Assembly (NCBI GenBank): GCA_944321465.1
Contig: CALULL010000008.1
Coordinates: 51,157-115,156 of the forward strand
Direction of reading: 5' to 3'
Source: an uncultured Bacteroides sp.
Lineage (GTDB): Bacteria; Bacteroidota; Bacteroidia; Bacteroidales; Bacteroidaceae
Length of the DNA stretch: 64,000 bases
The position numbers were made by a program, and so were the translations under genes. Under the pieces are notes generated by a model. That model made no database searches. It saw nothing but the letters and a program-made list of their open reading frames with translations, and was not told the DNA's origin. Positions 44,926 through 55,049 of this stretch are shown piece after piece (within the stretch, counting starts at the first letter, position 1; each line of letters begins with the position of its first letter).

Positions 44926-45957
44926 ATGAAGAACTTACTCTCTTTGGCCGCTCTGGGCGCAACGTTGCTCGTGGCCTCCGCTTTTACTACAGTTCACCGT
45001 TCGGCCCCCGGCGGCATTGCCGACAGCACGGCCGTAGAGCCTGCCGACAGCACGGTGGGCATCATCTCCTACTTCTGCAAACACGACACGGTGGTCTATC
45101 AAGTTTATGAGAACCAATGGAAAATTACGGGCGGTGACTCCCTGCTGTTTGTCGACGCGGCTTTGCGGGCCATGATTGCCGTCACCGACTCTACCGCCGA
45201 GGGCTACGAGATGGAGTATCGCATCCTCGAGACGCAGACAGGCGAAGTGGCCGAGGAGACTCCTGCCGTTAAAGCAATGAACGTGATATCGCGTCTGATT
45301 GGCGAAAAGCTGCAAGGCTTGAGCGTAAGGTTCACCCTCAACCCCTATGGACAGGTCACCGGCTTCCTCAATGAGGCAGAAGTCAAGAACCTGGCTCTCA
45401 CCACCCTGGATGAAGTGAAAGACGAAATACTGAAACTGCCCGAAATTCAGGCGGCGAAGGAAGCTGGCATCAACATTGACGAAGTGCTGAAGTCGATGGG
45501 AGAAGAGCAGATTGTGGCCGAGTACTTGAACGAGGTGGCACGGTTCTTTGCCTACCACGGAGCCGAATACTATATAGGCGAGCAGAAGTGGTATCAAAAT
45601 CCCGAACCGGGCAAGCTGGCCTGCGACAATTACCTGAACATCAGCTACGACCCCGAGGATGGTGAGTATGGACTGAAGGTGATTGTGGACAACTACATAC
45701 CTGCCGAGACGCTGGTGAAGCAGGGGCAGCAGCTGTTCACGACCCTGATAGGCGACAGCATTGCAGGTGTGATAGCCGACGAGATGTACAACAAGATGCA
45801 GCAGGACATGGTGCTGAGCGACAGGCAGCAAGTCAACTACTGGAGCAACGGCTGGCCCTACGAGTTGCTTTTCCAGAAAGAGACGCGCTATCTGGACCGT
45901 TCCAAGCTGACGCAGACCTACATCGTGTGGGAGCGTTACAGCTTTCAGAACTATTAG
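44926..45957 (+). CDS. Exported protein of unknown function
   Basis: The 343-residue product has a signal peptide (start chosen at 44926: MKNLLSLAALGATLLVASAF). I do not recognise the family. The body is mixed alpha/beta: a Ser/Ala-rich start, EGYEMEYRILETQ, a helical middle with LTTLDEVKDEILKLPEIQAAKE, and aromatic-rich strands near the end (TYIVWERYSFQNY). It has its own consensus promoter and terminator, so it is a single-gene unit. No link to susCD can be shown beyond proximity. Confidence 0.8.
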   Translation: MKNLLSLAALGATLLVASAFTTVHRSAPGGIADSTAVEPADSTVGIISYFCKHDTVVYQVYENQWKITGGDSLLFVDAALRAMIAVTDSTAEGYEMEYRILETQTGEVAEETPAVKAMNVISRLIGEKLQGLSVRFTLNPYGQVTGFLNEAEVKNLALTTLDEVKDEILKLPEIQAAKEAGINIDEVLKSMGEEQIVAEYLNEVARFFAYHGAEYYIGEQKWYQNPEPGKLACDNYLNISYDPEDGEYGLKVIVDNYIPAETLVKQGQQLFTTLIGDSIAGVIADEMYNKMQQDMVLSDRQQVNYWSNGWPYELLFQKETRYLDRSKLTQTYIVWERYSFQNY

Positions 45958-46101
45958 GCCGCCGGTTGTCGTTTTGACACTTTGTCCTGCCGATGCCCCG
46001 TGGGTGGCTTGTTTGCGCCCGCAGGCGACCATGTGGCGGAAAATCGCAACGCGTCGACCCTTTTGGGCTGACACTTAAGCCGATATAGAAATCCTTACAG
46101 T

Positions 46102-46139
46102 CCGGCGAGCTGGCACGCGTGCCGTTCGCCGGGCTTTTT
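46102..46139 (+). terminator. Terminator after the gene at 45957
   Basis: CCGGCGA (46102-46108) pairs with TCGCCGG (46126-46132), with an inner GGCACG/CGTGCC palindrome, followed by a T-run at 46135-46139. Confidence 0.85.
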
Positions 46140-46149
46140 CTTGCCCGTC

Positions 46150-46222
46150 TGCGGGGGCACAGGTGCGCCCGCTGGCGGCTGCAGGAAGGCTCGCGGGCGG
46201 GCACAGGTGTGCCCGGCAGGGG
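46150..46222. repeat. 22-bp-period repeat array, locus I
   Basis: Cores GCACAGG (46157), CTGCAGG (46179) and GCACAGG (46201) are each 22 bases apart, all in the GG orientation. It lies in the 783-base gap 45958-46740, which also holds the terminator at 46102, the palindrome at 46514 and the pckA promoter and leader; 46230-46510 shows nothing I can name. Confidence 0.75.
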
Positions 46223-46513
46223 GATTTGCCTTGCCCGGCGACGGACGGCGGTCGGCTGACGGGGCGGCAAGGGCCGTGGAGTGTTAACGGCTGTTACTAC
46301 GCCCGGTCGGAAGGCTGGTGCTGTTAACGCTGTTTTACGTTGCGCTCCTCCGGGTCGTTCTGTTTCGCGATTTTTGTCCGGGGCGTGTGTCAGCACAAAC
46401 GTGTGTTTGCCCTCTCTGGTGCTTGCCTCGGGGCCTCTTCGGGGCTCAAAGTGTCAGTACGGGGGGCAGGCCGGTCGGTGGGCAATGTGTTACCGATATA
46501 TAAAAGAACGCGG

Positions 46514-46535
46514 ATTAGAGAAAATTTTCTCTAAT
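46514..46535. promoter_or_regulatory. 22-bp perfect palindrome upstream of the pckA promoter (candidate operator)
   Basis: ATTAGAGAAAA is followed immediately by its exact reverse complement, with no spacer. It ends 27 bases before the pckA -7 box, so it lies just upstream of the -33 region, a typical place for a dimeric regulator. Confidence 0.6.
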
Positions 46536-46562
46536 AGGTATTTCGTTTCAACAGAAAAGTCG

Positions 46563-46570
46563 TACTTTTG
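46563..46570 (+). promoter_or_regulatory. -7 box for pckA
   Basis: TACTTTTG matches TAnnTTTG. The leader to the start codon is about 170 bases, with small hairpins such as GGCGG/CCGCC near 46613-46629, unusually long for this window. Confidence 0.65.
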
Positions 46571-46740
46571 CACGCGGAAAACAAGGGATTTTGCCAAAGG
46601 CTTGTAGATGAGGCGGCAAGATACCGCCGGGCAAGATGCGCTTGCTCGCGAACCTTCCCCGCAGTTTCCGTTGGTTTTCATAGGTAAAAAGGTAAAAAGA
46701 GTTAGATAACATCCAATAGCAAAATTAAAATCTTAGAGAA

Positions 46741-48348
46741 ATGGCAAATTTAGATTTAAGCAAGTACGGTATCGTGGACGTGAAGGAAATCCTTCACAAT
46801 CCGTCTTACGAAGTTCTCTTCGAGGAAGAGACCAAGGCTGGCCTGGAAGGCTACGAAAAGGGCCAGGTTACGGAACTGGGTGCCGTGAACGTAATGACCG
46901 GTATCTACACGGGTCGTTCGCCTAAGGATAAATTCTTTGTATACAACGAGGCCAGCAAGGACACTGTTTGGTGGACTTCTGATGAATATAAGAACGACAA
47001 CAAGCCTTGCTCCGAGGAGGCATGGGCCGACCTGAAGGCGAAAGCCGTCAAGCAGCTCAGCGGCAAGCGTCTGTTCGTCATGGATACATTCTGCGGTGCC
47101 AACCCCGCTACCCGTCTGAAGGTGCGCTTCATCATGGAGGTGGCATGGCAGGCTCACTTCGTGAAGAACATGTTCATCCGTCCCACCGAGGAAGAGCTGG
47201 CCAACTACGGCGAGCCGGACTTTGTGTCCTTCAACGCCGCCAAGGCCAAGGTCGACAACTACAAGGAACTGGGCCTGAACTCGGAAACGGCTACCGTCTT
47301 CAACCTCAAGACCAACGAGCAGGTAATCCTGAACACGTGGTACGGTGGCGAAATGAAGAAAGGTATCTTCTCCATAATGAACTACCTCAACCCGCTGCGT
47401 GGCATCGCTTCCATGCACTGCTCGGCCAACACCAACATGGAGGGCACCGACACGGCTATCTTCTTCGGCCTCTCCGGCACGGGTAAGACTACGCTGTCGA
47501 CCGACCCGAAGCGTCTGCTCATCGGCGACGACGAGCACGGCTGGGACGACGAGGGCGTGTTCAACTACGAGGGCGGCTGCTATGCCAAGGTAATCAACCT
47601 CGACAAGGAGAGCGAGCCGGACATCTACAACGCCATCAAGCGCGATGCCCTGCTGGAGAACGTGACGGTTGACGCCAACGGCAAGATTGACTTCGCCGAC
47701 AAGAGCGTTACGGAGAACACGCGCGTTTCTTACCCCATCTACCACATCAACAACATCGTTAAGCCCGTGTCCAAAGGCCCCCACGCCCATCAGGTTATCT
47801 TCCTGTCGGCCGATGCCTTTGGCGTGCTGCCTCCCGTATCTATCCTGAACGCCGAGCAGGCCAAGTACTACTTCCTGTCGGGCTTCACGGCTAAGCTGGC
47901 CGGTACGGAGCGTGGCATCACCGAGCCTACTCCGACGTTCTCCGCTTGCTTCGGCGCAGCCTTCCTGAGCCTGCACCCGACGAAGTATGCCGAAGAGCTG
48001 GTTAAGAAGATGGAGAAGGTGGGTGCCAAGGCTTACCTGGTGAACACCGGTTGGAACGGTACGGGCAAGCGCATCTCTATCCGCGACACGCGCGGCATCA
48101 TCGATGCCATCCTGGACGGCTCTATAGACAAGGCTCCGACGAAGACCATCCCGTACTTCAACTTCGTAGTTCCGACGGAGTTGCCGGGTGTAGATCCGAA
48201 GATCCTCGACCCCCGCGACACCTATGCCGATGCCGCTCAGTGGGAAGAGAAGGCTAAGGACCTGGCTGGCCGCTTCATCAAGAACTTTGCCAAGTTCGAA
48301 GGCAACGAGGCCGGTAAGGCTCTGGTTGCTGCCGGTCCGAAGCTCTAA
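46741..48348 (+). CDS. pckA: Phosphoenolpyruvate carboxykinase (ATP)
   Basis: It interconverts oxaloacetate and PEP; in succinate-forming Bacteroidales it often runs toward oxaloacetate, fixing CO2 and making ATP, and otherwise serves gluconeogenesis. The 535-residue length is normal. The ATP-binding P-loop is [11 protein letters not shown] with K249; other motifs are [21 protein letters not shown] and [21 protein letters not shown]. It is monocistronic with a long leader and a terminator at 48420. Confidence 0.98.
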   Translation: MANLDLSKYGIVDVKEILHNPSYEVLFEEETKAGLEGYEKGQVTELGAVNVMTGIYTGRSPKDKFFVYNEASKDTVWWTSDEYKNDNKPCSEEAWADLKAKAVKQLSGKRLFVMDTFCGANPATRLKVRFIMEVAWQAHFVKNMFIRPTEEELANYGEPDFVSFNAAKAKVDNYKELGLNSETATVFNLKTNEQVILNTWYGGEMKKGIFSIMNYLNPLRGIASMHCSANTNMEGTDTAIFFGLSGTGKTTLSTDPKRLLIGDDEHGWDDEGVFNYEGGCYAKVINLDKESEPDIYNAIKRDALLENVTVDANGKIDFADKSVTENTRVSYPIYHINNIVKPVSKGPHAHQVIFLSADAFGVLPPVSILNAEQAKYYFLSGFTAKLAGTERGITEPTPTFSACFGAAFLSLHPTKYAEELVKKMEKVGAKAYLVNTGWNGTGKRISIRDTRGIIDAILDGSIDKAPTKTIPYFNFVVPTELPGVDPKILDPRDTYADAAQWEEKAKDLAGRFIKNFAKFEGNEAGKALVAAGPKL

Positions 48349-48419
48349 AGCTGCGATTGCGACAAACAGACTCCGAAGAGTTTTGAGTCCATATACAAGC
48401 TTCACGATGTGAAGCACGA

Positions 48420-48448
48420 GGGCGTTCCCGATGAGGGGATGCCCTTTT
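48420..48448 (+). terminator. Terminator of pckA
   Basis: GGGCGTTCCC (48420-48429) pairs with GGGGATGCCC (48435-48444), G-U pairs included, followed by TTTT. Confidence 0.85.
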
Positions 48449-48516
48449 CGTTTCCGTCCCTCGGTAGCGGGGGCTTCTCTACCTGCAAAAGCACTTAAAA
48501 AATGTAGCTCGGGGAG

Positions 48517-48547
48517 TTGCGTTTTTAAACTAAAAGCCGTTCCTTTG
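48517..48547 (+). promoter_or_regulatory. Promoter for the alpha-2-macroglobulin-like gene
   Basis: TTG (48517-48519) and TTCCTTTG (48540-48547, one mismatch to TAnnTTTG) are 20 bases apart. If used, the transcript starts near 48554, which favours a start codon at 48575 or 48596 over 48563. Confidence 0.5.
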
Positions 48548-48574
48548 TTCTAACGTACAAGAATGTCGCTTTTT

Positions 48575-51500
48575 ATGGAGAAAAAACATATAGCTATGAG
48601 TAGGATTGGTAACGTTTGTATGGTGGCCTGGCTGCTGTTGCTGGCTGTGGCTGTGCCCGTCCGGGCGCAGTCGTATGACAAATTATGGAAGCGAGTGGAG
48701 CAGGCCGAAGAAAAGAACCTGCCCAAGACCGTAATGGAAGTGTCGGACGCAATTTATCGCAAGGCATTGGCGGAGCAAAATGCCGGGCAGATGATGAAAG
48801 CCTATCTGTGGCGCGAGGAGGCGCAGTACAGCCTCACGCCCGACAGCCTCTATTCGACCATCGGCAAGATGGAACATTGGGTGCAGACCGAGGAGAATGC
48901 CGTCAACCGTGCCGTGCTGCACGTCTTGCTGGCACGGCTCTACCTGGCTGCTTCCTCTTCGGTGGCCGGGCGTACGGAAGGGGTGCTGACACCGATTGAA
49001 CTGGAGGATGCCCCGAAAGACATGCGCGAGTGGACGGGCAACATCTTTGTCTGGACCATAGACCGCCACCTGCAGCAGGCGTTGGCCGATGCTGAGGTGC
49101 TGGCCGAAACGCCTTCTGCGGACTACGTGCCGCTGGTGAAGCAGGGCAAGAGCAGCCGTTACTACGGGCACGACCTCTACCATGTGCTCCTGGGGTATTC
49201 CTTGGACGACGTGTATGGCAATCTGGGCTTTACGGACTCTTCCGACTCTTTGGCCCAAGCGCGTGTAGACAGTCTCCTGCGGGCGGCCCGGACGTTCTAT
49301 GCAGGCCGTCGGGATGGCCAGGACGCGGCCCTGCTGTTCGCGCTTAGGTATGCTTCCTGGCAGCTGAACATATCGCAGCATCGGGGGGATGACAAACAAA
49401 CTCAGGCTCGTTACGAGCAGACGTTGGACAGCCTGATGGTCCACTATGCCGACCGTCCGATTTGTGCTGAGGTCTACATCTGGAAAGCCGCCTTCAGCGA
49501 GACACATAAGCGGCCTTCCGAGGCTCTGCGGCTGTGCGACGAGGGCTTGAAACGGTATGCCTCCTACGAGCGGGTGGACGAGCTGAAGAATATCCGTGAA
49601 CGCATCCTGAACCCGAATCTTTCCGTCAGCAAGGTAAGCGGGGCATACCCGGGACAGACGGTAGACCTGAACGTGAGTTACCGCAACCTTAGCGGCTTCA
49701 CAGCCGAGGTGTATGCGTCCACGCTTAGTCCTTCGGACGAACGGAATAGTTATAGGACCGTCAACAGCAAAGAGTTTCGCAAATATGCCGGTAAACGGGT
49801 CTCTTCCGTCCATTACGACCTGTCTCCCCGGCCTCATGAAGGTGTGGAACCGGTCGATTGGACTTATTTGGACTCCGACACACTGCTGAAACTGCCCGTG
49901 CCCGAAGAAGTGGGCGTGTATCTTGTCAGGTTTATTGGCGACGGCAAACTGGCCGATTTCGGCGGTGGGGCCTTTGGCTTGCAATCATCGCGCCTAAAGA
50001 TGTTGTCCGTGAAGACCTGTGCCGACAGCCTGGAAGTGGCGGTGCTCGATGCCATGAGCGGCCAGCCGGTGAGCGGGGCCGAGGTGCAGCTCAGCTGGAC
50101 ACAGGCCGGTGAAGGCGGGCGCGCTCCGATCGCAGTTTCCGCTGTTACGGGAGACGATGGCAAGGTGTGCCTTGATGTGTCCTCTTCCTATTATGTAGAT
50201 TGTACGGTGCAGAAGGATGGCGACGCAGCACGCGATAGGTTTTATACCAGCTGGGGCAAGTATGGGGCAGACCGCCCGGCGAACAACCGCCTGACGCTAC
50301 TCACCGACCGCGCCATCTACCGCCCCGGGCAGACCGTCTACGTCAAGGGCATTGCCTACAGCCAGAATACCGACAGCGCATGGGTGCGCACTTCTGCCGA
50401 CTTTGAACTGCTGCTGCTCGATGCCAATCGGCAGGAAGTGGCCAGCCAGGCCGTCAGAACAAATGAGTTCGGCTCTTTCAGTGCCCGGTTGGTGCTGCCC
50501 TCGTCGTGCCTCAACGGTGTCTTTACGCTCACGACCCGTGGAGGGGAGGCCAGCCGCCTGGTGCGGGTGGAAGAGTATAAGCGGCCTTCTTTCGAGATAA
50601 CCTTCGACCCCATTGCTGTGCCCTACCGGCTGGGCGACCGGGTGACGCTCACCGGGCAGGTGTCGGCCTACAGCGGGGCGGCTGTGCAGGGCGTGCCCCT
50701 GAGCTACGTTGTCACCCGTTCGGATGGCTTCTACCGGCCCTCCGGCAAGAATAGTGCTTTGGAAGCCGACACCGTCCGGCTCGACTCCGAAGGCCGCTTC
50801 GCCATACCGCTGTGGTTGCGTCCGGGCGATGTGGAGGGCGACTTCTACACCACCTTTAAGGTGGAGGTGACAGTCTCCGACGGGGGCGGAGAGACCCAGA
50901 CGGCCACCACCCAGCTCGCGACGAGGGGCAACGTGGCCTATGCCGTGGGACACGATGTGCCTTCTGTACTCTGCCGGGACGACTCGTTGCGCTTTACCTT
51001 CACGGTGGACAACCTAGCGCGTATCCCACAAGACGTACAGCTGGCCTACCGCATTGTGCCGTCCGACGGCAAAGGCTCGTTCGGACAGGAGGCGGTATTG
51101 ACCGGTACCGTCCCGTCCAATCGCCCCGTGGATTGTTCGGCCTGGGCCGCGTTGCCCTCAGGTTCGTACGGGGTGGTGCTCACGGTGCAGGACAGCCTGA
51201 CGAACGACAAAGACGGGAAGGGCGACTGCCAGTTGCAGTTCACCTCTTTCTCTCGGAGCGACAAGCGGCTGGGAACCTTCAACGACATCTTCCTTTATGC
51301 CGAGCACAGCGACTTCGATGCCTCGCATCCGGCAGTCTTTTACTTTGGCACCTCCCACAAGAATGCCTACGTGCTGATGGACGTGTTCGCCGAAGACCGC
51401 CGTCTGGAGAGCCGCACGTTGCAGATTAGCGACAGCCTCGTGCGCTTCGAACTGCCCTATCGCGAGGCTTTCGGTCGCGCCGTGTCCGTACAGTTCCACC

Positions 51501-54451
51501 TGCTGAAGCATGGCGAACTGTATGGTCGTACCCAGACTTTCAGCAAGCGGCTTCCCGACCGTACTCTCCGGCTGAAGTGGAGTACTTTCCGCGACCGCCT
51601 GCTCCCCGGCCAGCAGGAAGAGTGGCGGTTGACGGTAGAGACCCCGCAGGGCGCTTCCGTCCCGGCGGAGCTGTTGGCCACTATGTACGACGCTTCGCTG
51701 GATAAGCTGTATGCGAATGCTCAGGAGCTGGCAGTAACGTTCCCCAGCTATTACAATTTCCCGTCCTATAGCTTCAGCACCTGTCCTGTCAATACCTGGT
51801 ACGACTCGTGGAGTTTTGACTATCGGACGGTTCCTGATTTGCAGTTCGATGCCTTGGAGCTGCCACCCTTTATGTACAATGCGTTTGAAGTATTGATAAT
51901 GCGCAGTGCCAGTGGTGCTACGCGGCAGTCTATCGGTTCGATTAAATTGCGTAGTTCTCTTCGCTTCGCTTCTCCTTCCATGAACATGAAGTTGGGAGTG
52001 GATATCGCCGACTTGAGTGAAGTGGTCACCCTTAGCGCGGTTGAGCCTCAAGCGGCTATGGAAGAGGTGAGTGCCCCGGCAGCACTTCCCGAGCTTGTCG
52101 GGTTGCGCACCAACTTTGCCGAGACCGCCTTCTTCTACCCCCACTTGCGTACCGACTCTGCCGGTGCCGTGTCCTTCTCGTTCACTGTTCCCCAGAGCTT
52201 GACGCGCTGGAATTTCAGAGGCTATGCCCACACCCGCGACATGCTCACCGGCTTGCTCGAAGGCAGCACCGTGACGGCCAAGGACTTTATGCAACGTCCC
52301 AACCTGCCCCGTTTCGTCCGAGTGGGAGACGACACCCAGGTTGCGGCGACCGTCACCAACCTGACGGGCAGTCCGCTGCGCGGCATCGTGACGCTTACCC
52401 TCTTCGACCCCGAGACCGAGCGCGTGATTTCTACCGACCGTGCGCGCTTCCGTGCCGATACCGGTGCTGACGTTGTGGTCTCCTTCCGCTTCCGTGCCGA
52501 CGAGCGTTACAGCCTACTCGGCGTGCGGCTTGTGGCAGACGGGGACACCTTCAGCGACGGCGAACAACACCTCTTGCCGGTGCTGAGCGACAAGCAGTAC
52601 CTCACCGAGACACAACTCCTCAGCCTCTCAGGCTCCGGCACACGCACCTTTGCGCTCGACAGCCTCTTCGACGGACATAACCCGGCTGCCACCCAGCGGA
52701 GGCTCACGGTGGAGCTGACGGGCAATGCCGCCTGGATGGCCGTCCAAGCCCTGCCCACGTTGGCCGAGCCTTGCCGCGACGACGTGTTCAGCTGGGCTTC
52801 CGCTTACTATGCCAATGCCTTGGCCGCTCACATTGTTGCCAGCCAGCCGCGCATCAAGACCGTGATGGAGGCATGGCGGGCCACGGGGCAGGACGGCCAG
52901 GCCCTGCACAGCCAGCTGGAGAAGAACCAGGAACTGAAGGACATACTGCTGGCCGAGTCGCCTTGGGTGCTCGATGCAGCTGACGAGCGTGCCTCCCGTC
53001 AGCGCATAGCCTCTTTGTTTGACGACAACCTGATGCGCGACCGTGCCTATTCCTCTATCTCCAAGTTGCAAGAACTGCAGAACGCCGACGGCTCCTGGAG
53101 CTGGTTTCCCGGCATGAGCGGCAGCTTCTACACCACCTCCGGGGTGGCCCGTCTGCTGTTGCGCCTGCCCGTGCTGACGGGTGAGGAGCCAGATGAGCGG
53201 GTGACCCGGCTCACCGACTCCGCGCTGGGCTATCTGCATCGCGAGGTGAAGGAGAACTACGAGCGTGCGCTCCGTTACGACGATGGCGAGCGTCAGTCGC
53301 CGCCTCCTGCCTACATTGTGGACTACCTCTATCTGGTTGCCATTGCCGATGCCAAGGTGCCGGGGGACTGCCAAAAGGCATACCGCTACTACCTGGAGCG
53401 TGTGCCTCGCTTGCTGTCGCTGGACTGCATAGTTTGCCATGCCAAGGCGGTCACCATCCTGCGACATGCCGGTCTGACGGCTGAGGCCGACGACTTTGTG
53501 CGTTCGCTGGCTCAGCACGTCGTGCAGGAGGAGGGCGACCGGGGTGCCCACTTCGCCTTTATGGACAGCCACTACAGCTGGTGTGCCCTGCCCATTGCCA
53601 CCCATGTGGCCGCTATGGAAGCCTTGCGTCTGGCCGGGGGCTACGACGGACTGCTCGACTCGATGAGACTGTGGCTGCTCCAACAGAAGCTGACTACCGA
53701 CTGGGGCAACACCGTGGCCACTGCTGATGCCGTCTATGCGCTTCTGGCCGACGGAGCCGACCTCTTGTCCGATACAGGTGAAGCCCGTCTCAGCCTGGGA
53801 GACGAGGTGGTCGAGACCCGTCCTGCCGTCGGAGACAGGCAGAGCAGCGACATCACAGCCGGACTGGCCTATGTGAAGCGTTCCTACGAAGAAGGAAGTC
53901 CCGTGCTCAATGCCCGTACTGCCACGCTGGAGAAGGCCACGGGGGCGAGCCTGACGCTGGGAGCCGTCTATGCACAGTTCCTCGTGCCGATGTCCGCCGT
54001 CGGCCAGCAGCACGACACGCCGCTCAGCGTCAGCAAGCAGCTCTACGTGGAGCGCGTGGCAGCCGATGGCAGCCGCACGCTGCAAGCCGTCGGCCCCTCG
54101 CTCAAGAAGACACTGAAGCCGGGTGACAAGCTGGTCGTGCGCCTCACCGTGCGTGCCGACCGTGCCTTGGACTACGTGCAGCTGAAAGACGGTCGTGCGG
54201 CCTGCCTCGAACCCGTCAGTGTGCGTTCGGGCTACCGCTTCGCCTCGTCGGGCGGCTACTACATGGAGGTGGACGATGCTGCTACCAACTTCTTCTTCGA
54301 CCGCTTGGGCAAGGGTGTGCACGTGCTCGAATACAGTTGCAGGGTGGTCCGTTCGGGGCGCTACCAGACGGGCATTGCCACCGTGCAGTCGGTCTATGCG
54401 CCACAGTTTACGGCTCACTCAGCCGGAGGGGAAATCCGGGTAGGCGACTGA
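48575..54451 (+). CDS. Large alpha-2-macroglobulin-family protein
   Basis: The protein has 1958 residues from 48575 (48563 and 48596 are alternatives), with a signal peptide ending VPVRAQS. An N-terminal helical, TPR-like part (to about 350) is followed by macroglobulin-like beta domains (MG2 with DRAIYRPGQTVYVKGIAY) and the A2M core with PQSLTRWNFRGYAHTRD and LPRFVRVGDDTQVAATVTN. The alpha-toroid part lacks the thioester motif CxEQ; at that place there is AEPCRDDVFSW. Bacterial A2Ms trap or block proteases in the periplasm or on the surface, so this may act without covalent trapping. It is followed by a small lipoprotein gene. Confidence 0.88.
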   Translation: MEKKHIAMSRIGNVCMVAWLLLLAVAVPVRAQSYDKLWKRVEQAEEKNLPKTVMEVSDAIYRKALAEQNAGQMMKAYLWREEAQYSLTPDSLYSTIGKMEHWVQTEENAVNRAVLHVLLARLYLAASSSVAGRTEGVLTPIELEDAPKDMREWTGNIFVWTIDRHLQQALADAEVLAETPSADYVPLVKQGKSSRYYGHDLYHVLLGYSLDDVYGNLGFTDSSDSLAQARVDSLLRAARTFYAGRRDGQDAALLFALRYASWQLNISQHRGDDKQTQARYEQTLDSLMVHYADRPICAEVYIWKAAFSETHKRPSEALRLCDEGLKRYASYERVDELKNIRERILNPNLSVSKVSGAYPGQTVDLNVSYRNLSGFTAEVYASTLSPSDERNSYRTVNSKEFRKYAGKRVSSVHYDLSPRPHEGVEPVDWTYLDSDTLLKLPVPEEVGVYLVRFIGDGKLADFGGGAFGLQSSRLKMLSVKTCADSLEVAVLDAMSGQPVSGAEVQLSWTQAGEGGRAPIAVSAVTGDDGKVCLDVSSSYYVDCTVQKDGDAARDRFYTSWGKYGADRPANNRLTLLTDRAIYRPGQTVYVKGIAYSQNTDSAWVRTSADFELLLLDANRQEVASQAVRTNEFGSFSARLVLPSSCLNGVFTLTTRGGEASRLVRVEEYKRPSFEITFDPIAVPYRLGDRVTLTGQVSAYSGAAVQGVPLSYVVTRSDGFYRPSGKNSALEADTVRLDSEGRFAIPLWLRPGDVEGDFYTTFKVEVTVSDGGGETQTATTQLATRGNVAYAVGHDVPSVLCRDDSLRFTFTVDNLARIPQDVQLAYRIVPSDGKGSFGQEAVLTGTVPSNRPVDCSAWAALPSGSYGVVLTVQDSLTNDKDGKGDCQLQFTSFSRSDKRLGTFNDIFLYAEHSDFDASHPAVFYFGTSHKNAYVLMDVFAEDRRLESRTLQISDSLVRFELPYREAFGRAVSVQFHLLKHGELYGRTQTFSKRLPDRTLRLKWSTFRDRLLPGQQEEWRLTVETPQGASVPAELLATMYDASLDKLYANAQELAVTFPSYYNFPSYSFSTCPVNTWYDSWSFDYRTVPDLQFDALELPPFMYNAFEVLIMRSASGATRQSIGSIKLRSSLRFASPSMNMKLGVDIADLSEVVTLSAVEPQAAMEEVSAPAALPELVGLRTNFAETAFFYPHLRTDSAGAVSFSFTVPQSLTRWNFRGYAHTRDMLTGLLEGSTVTAKDFMQRPNLPRFVRVGDDTQVAATVTNLTGSPLRGIVTLTLFDPETERVISTDRARFRADTGADVVVSFRFRADERYSLLGVRLVADGDTFSDGEQHLLPVLSDKQYLTETQLLSLSGSGTRTFALDSLFDGHNPAATQRRLTVELTGNAAWMAVQALPTLAEPCRDDVFSWASAYYANALAAHIVASQPRIKTVMEAWRATGQDGQALHSQLEKNQELKDILLAESPWVLDAADERASRQRIASLFDDNLMRDRAYSSISKLQELQNADGSWSWFPGMSGSFYTTSGVARLLLRLPVLTGEEPDERVTRLTDSALGYLHREVKENYERALRYDDGERQSPPPAYIVDYLYLVAIADAKVPGDCQKAYRYYLERVPRLLSLDCIVCHAKAVTILRHAGLTAEADDFVRSLAQHVVQEEGDRGAHFAFMDSHYSWCALPIATHVAAMEALRLAGGYDGLLDSMRLWLLQQKLTTDWGNTVATADAVYALLADGADLLSDTGEARLSLGDEVVETRPAVGDRQSSDITAGLAYVKRSYEEGSPVLNARTATLEKATGASLTLGAVYAQFLVPMSAVGQQHDTPLSVSKQLYVERVAADGSRTLQAVGPSLKKTLKPGDKLVVRLTVRADRALDYVQLKDGRAACLEPVSVRSGYRFASSGGYYMEVDDAATNFFFDRLGKGVHVLEYSCRVVRSGRYQTGIATVQSVYAPQFTAHSAGGEIRVGD

Positions 54452-54459
54452 CCACATTG

Positions 54460-54487
54460 CCCCGTGCGGCCACGCTGCCGCACGGGG
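54460..54487 (+). terminator. Intercistronic 11-bp hairpin
   Basis: CCCCGTGCGGC (54460-54470) pairs perfectly with 54477-54487. It has no T-run and lies 49 bases before the next gene, so it may be a partial terminator or processing signal that lowers expression of the small lipoprotein relative to the large gene. Confidence 0.5.
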
Positions 54488-54535
54488 ACTTGACAGACAA
54501 CACATCAACAACCCGATAAAAAGAAAGGAAAACAA

Positions 54536-54922
54536 ATGAAACGATTGCAGAAGATTTTGCTGGGAGTCACCCTCATGGCCGGTGTATGCGCCTGTGGCGA
54601 AACGACGCGGCTGGAGGAGCTGAAACAAGTGGTGGACGAGGTGAAGGCCGAGGGCAAAGCCTACACGGAAGAAGAGTGGGCCGAGGCCAACGCGAAGTTC
54701 GCCCAAGTGCTCGACTCGCTGGAGAACCTCAAGGACCTCAGCGCGGACGAGCTGAAGGAGATGGCCCGCCTACAGGCCGAATATGCCAAAGCGGCTTTCG
54801 ACAGCAACGCCCGCAAGGTGATGGAACAGATGAAAGAAGCCGGAGTGGACGTAGGCAGTTTCTTGCAGGGCGTCAGCGAGGGGCTTGGCGAGGCTGCGGA
54901 TAGCAGCGAGAACGCCGACTGA
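54536..54922 (+). CDS. Small helical lipoprotein
   Basis: The 128-residue protein has a lipoprotein signal with GVCACGETT (lipid-bearing Cys near residue 20). The mature part is entirely helical and charged, with heptad-like spacing in LEELKQVVDEVKAEGKAY and LSADELKEMARLQAEYAKA, and an acidic end (DSSENAD). I do not recognise a function. It follows the macroglobulin-like gene by 84 bases and probably shares its transcript, hinting at an envelope partner role. Confidence 0.8.
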   Translation: MKRLQKILLGVTLMAGVCACGETTRLEELKQVVDEVKAEGKAYTEEEWAEANAKFAQVLDSLENLKDLSADELKEMARLQAEYAKAAFDSNARKVMEQMKEAGVDVGSFLQGVSEGLGEAADSSENAD

Positions 54923-54953
54923 CGTTGCCCGCTGTCGCGGCGTTGCGGTGCGA

Positions 54954-55007
54954 GGGGTAGAAGAACGGGTGCGGACCGATGGTCTGCGCCCTTCTTCCAC
55001 CCCTTTT
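54954..55007 (+). terminator. Terminator after the small lipoprotein gene
   Basis: GGGGTAGAAGAACGGG (54954-54969) pairs, with a few mismatches, with the complementary stretch ending CACCCC at 55003, and TTTT follows. An 18-plus base stem is possible. Confidence 0.75.
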
Positions 55008-55049
55008 GTTGTGTCTGCCCGGCTCGTGGGCCGCTTGTCGTGGGTGATG

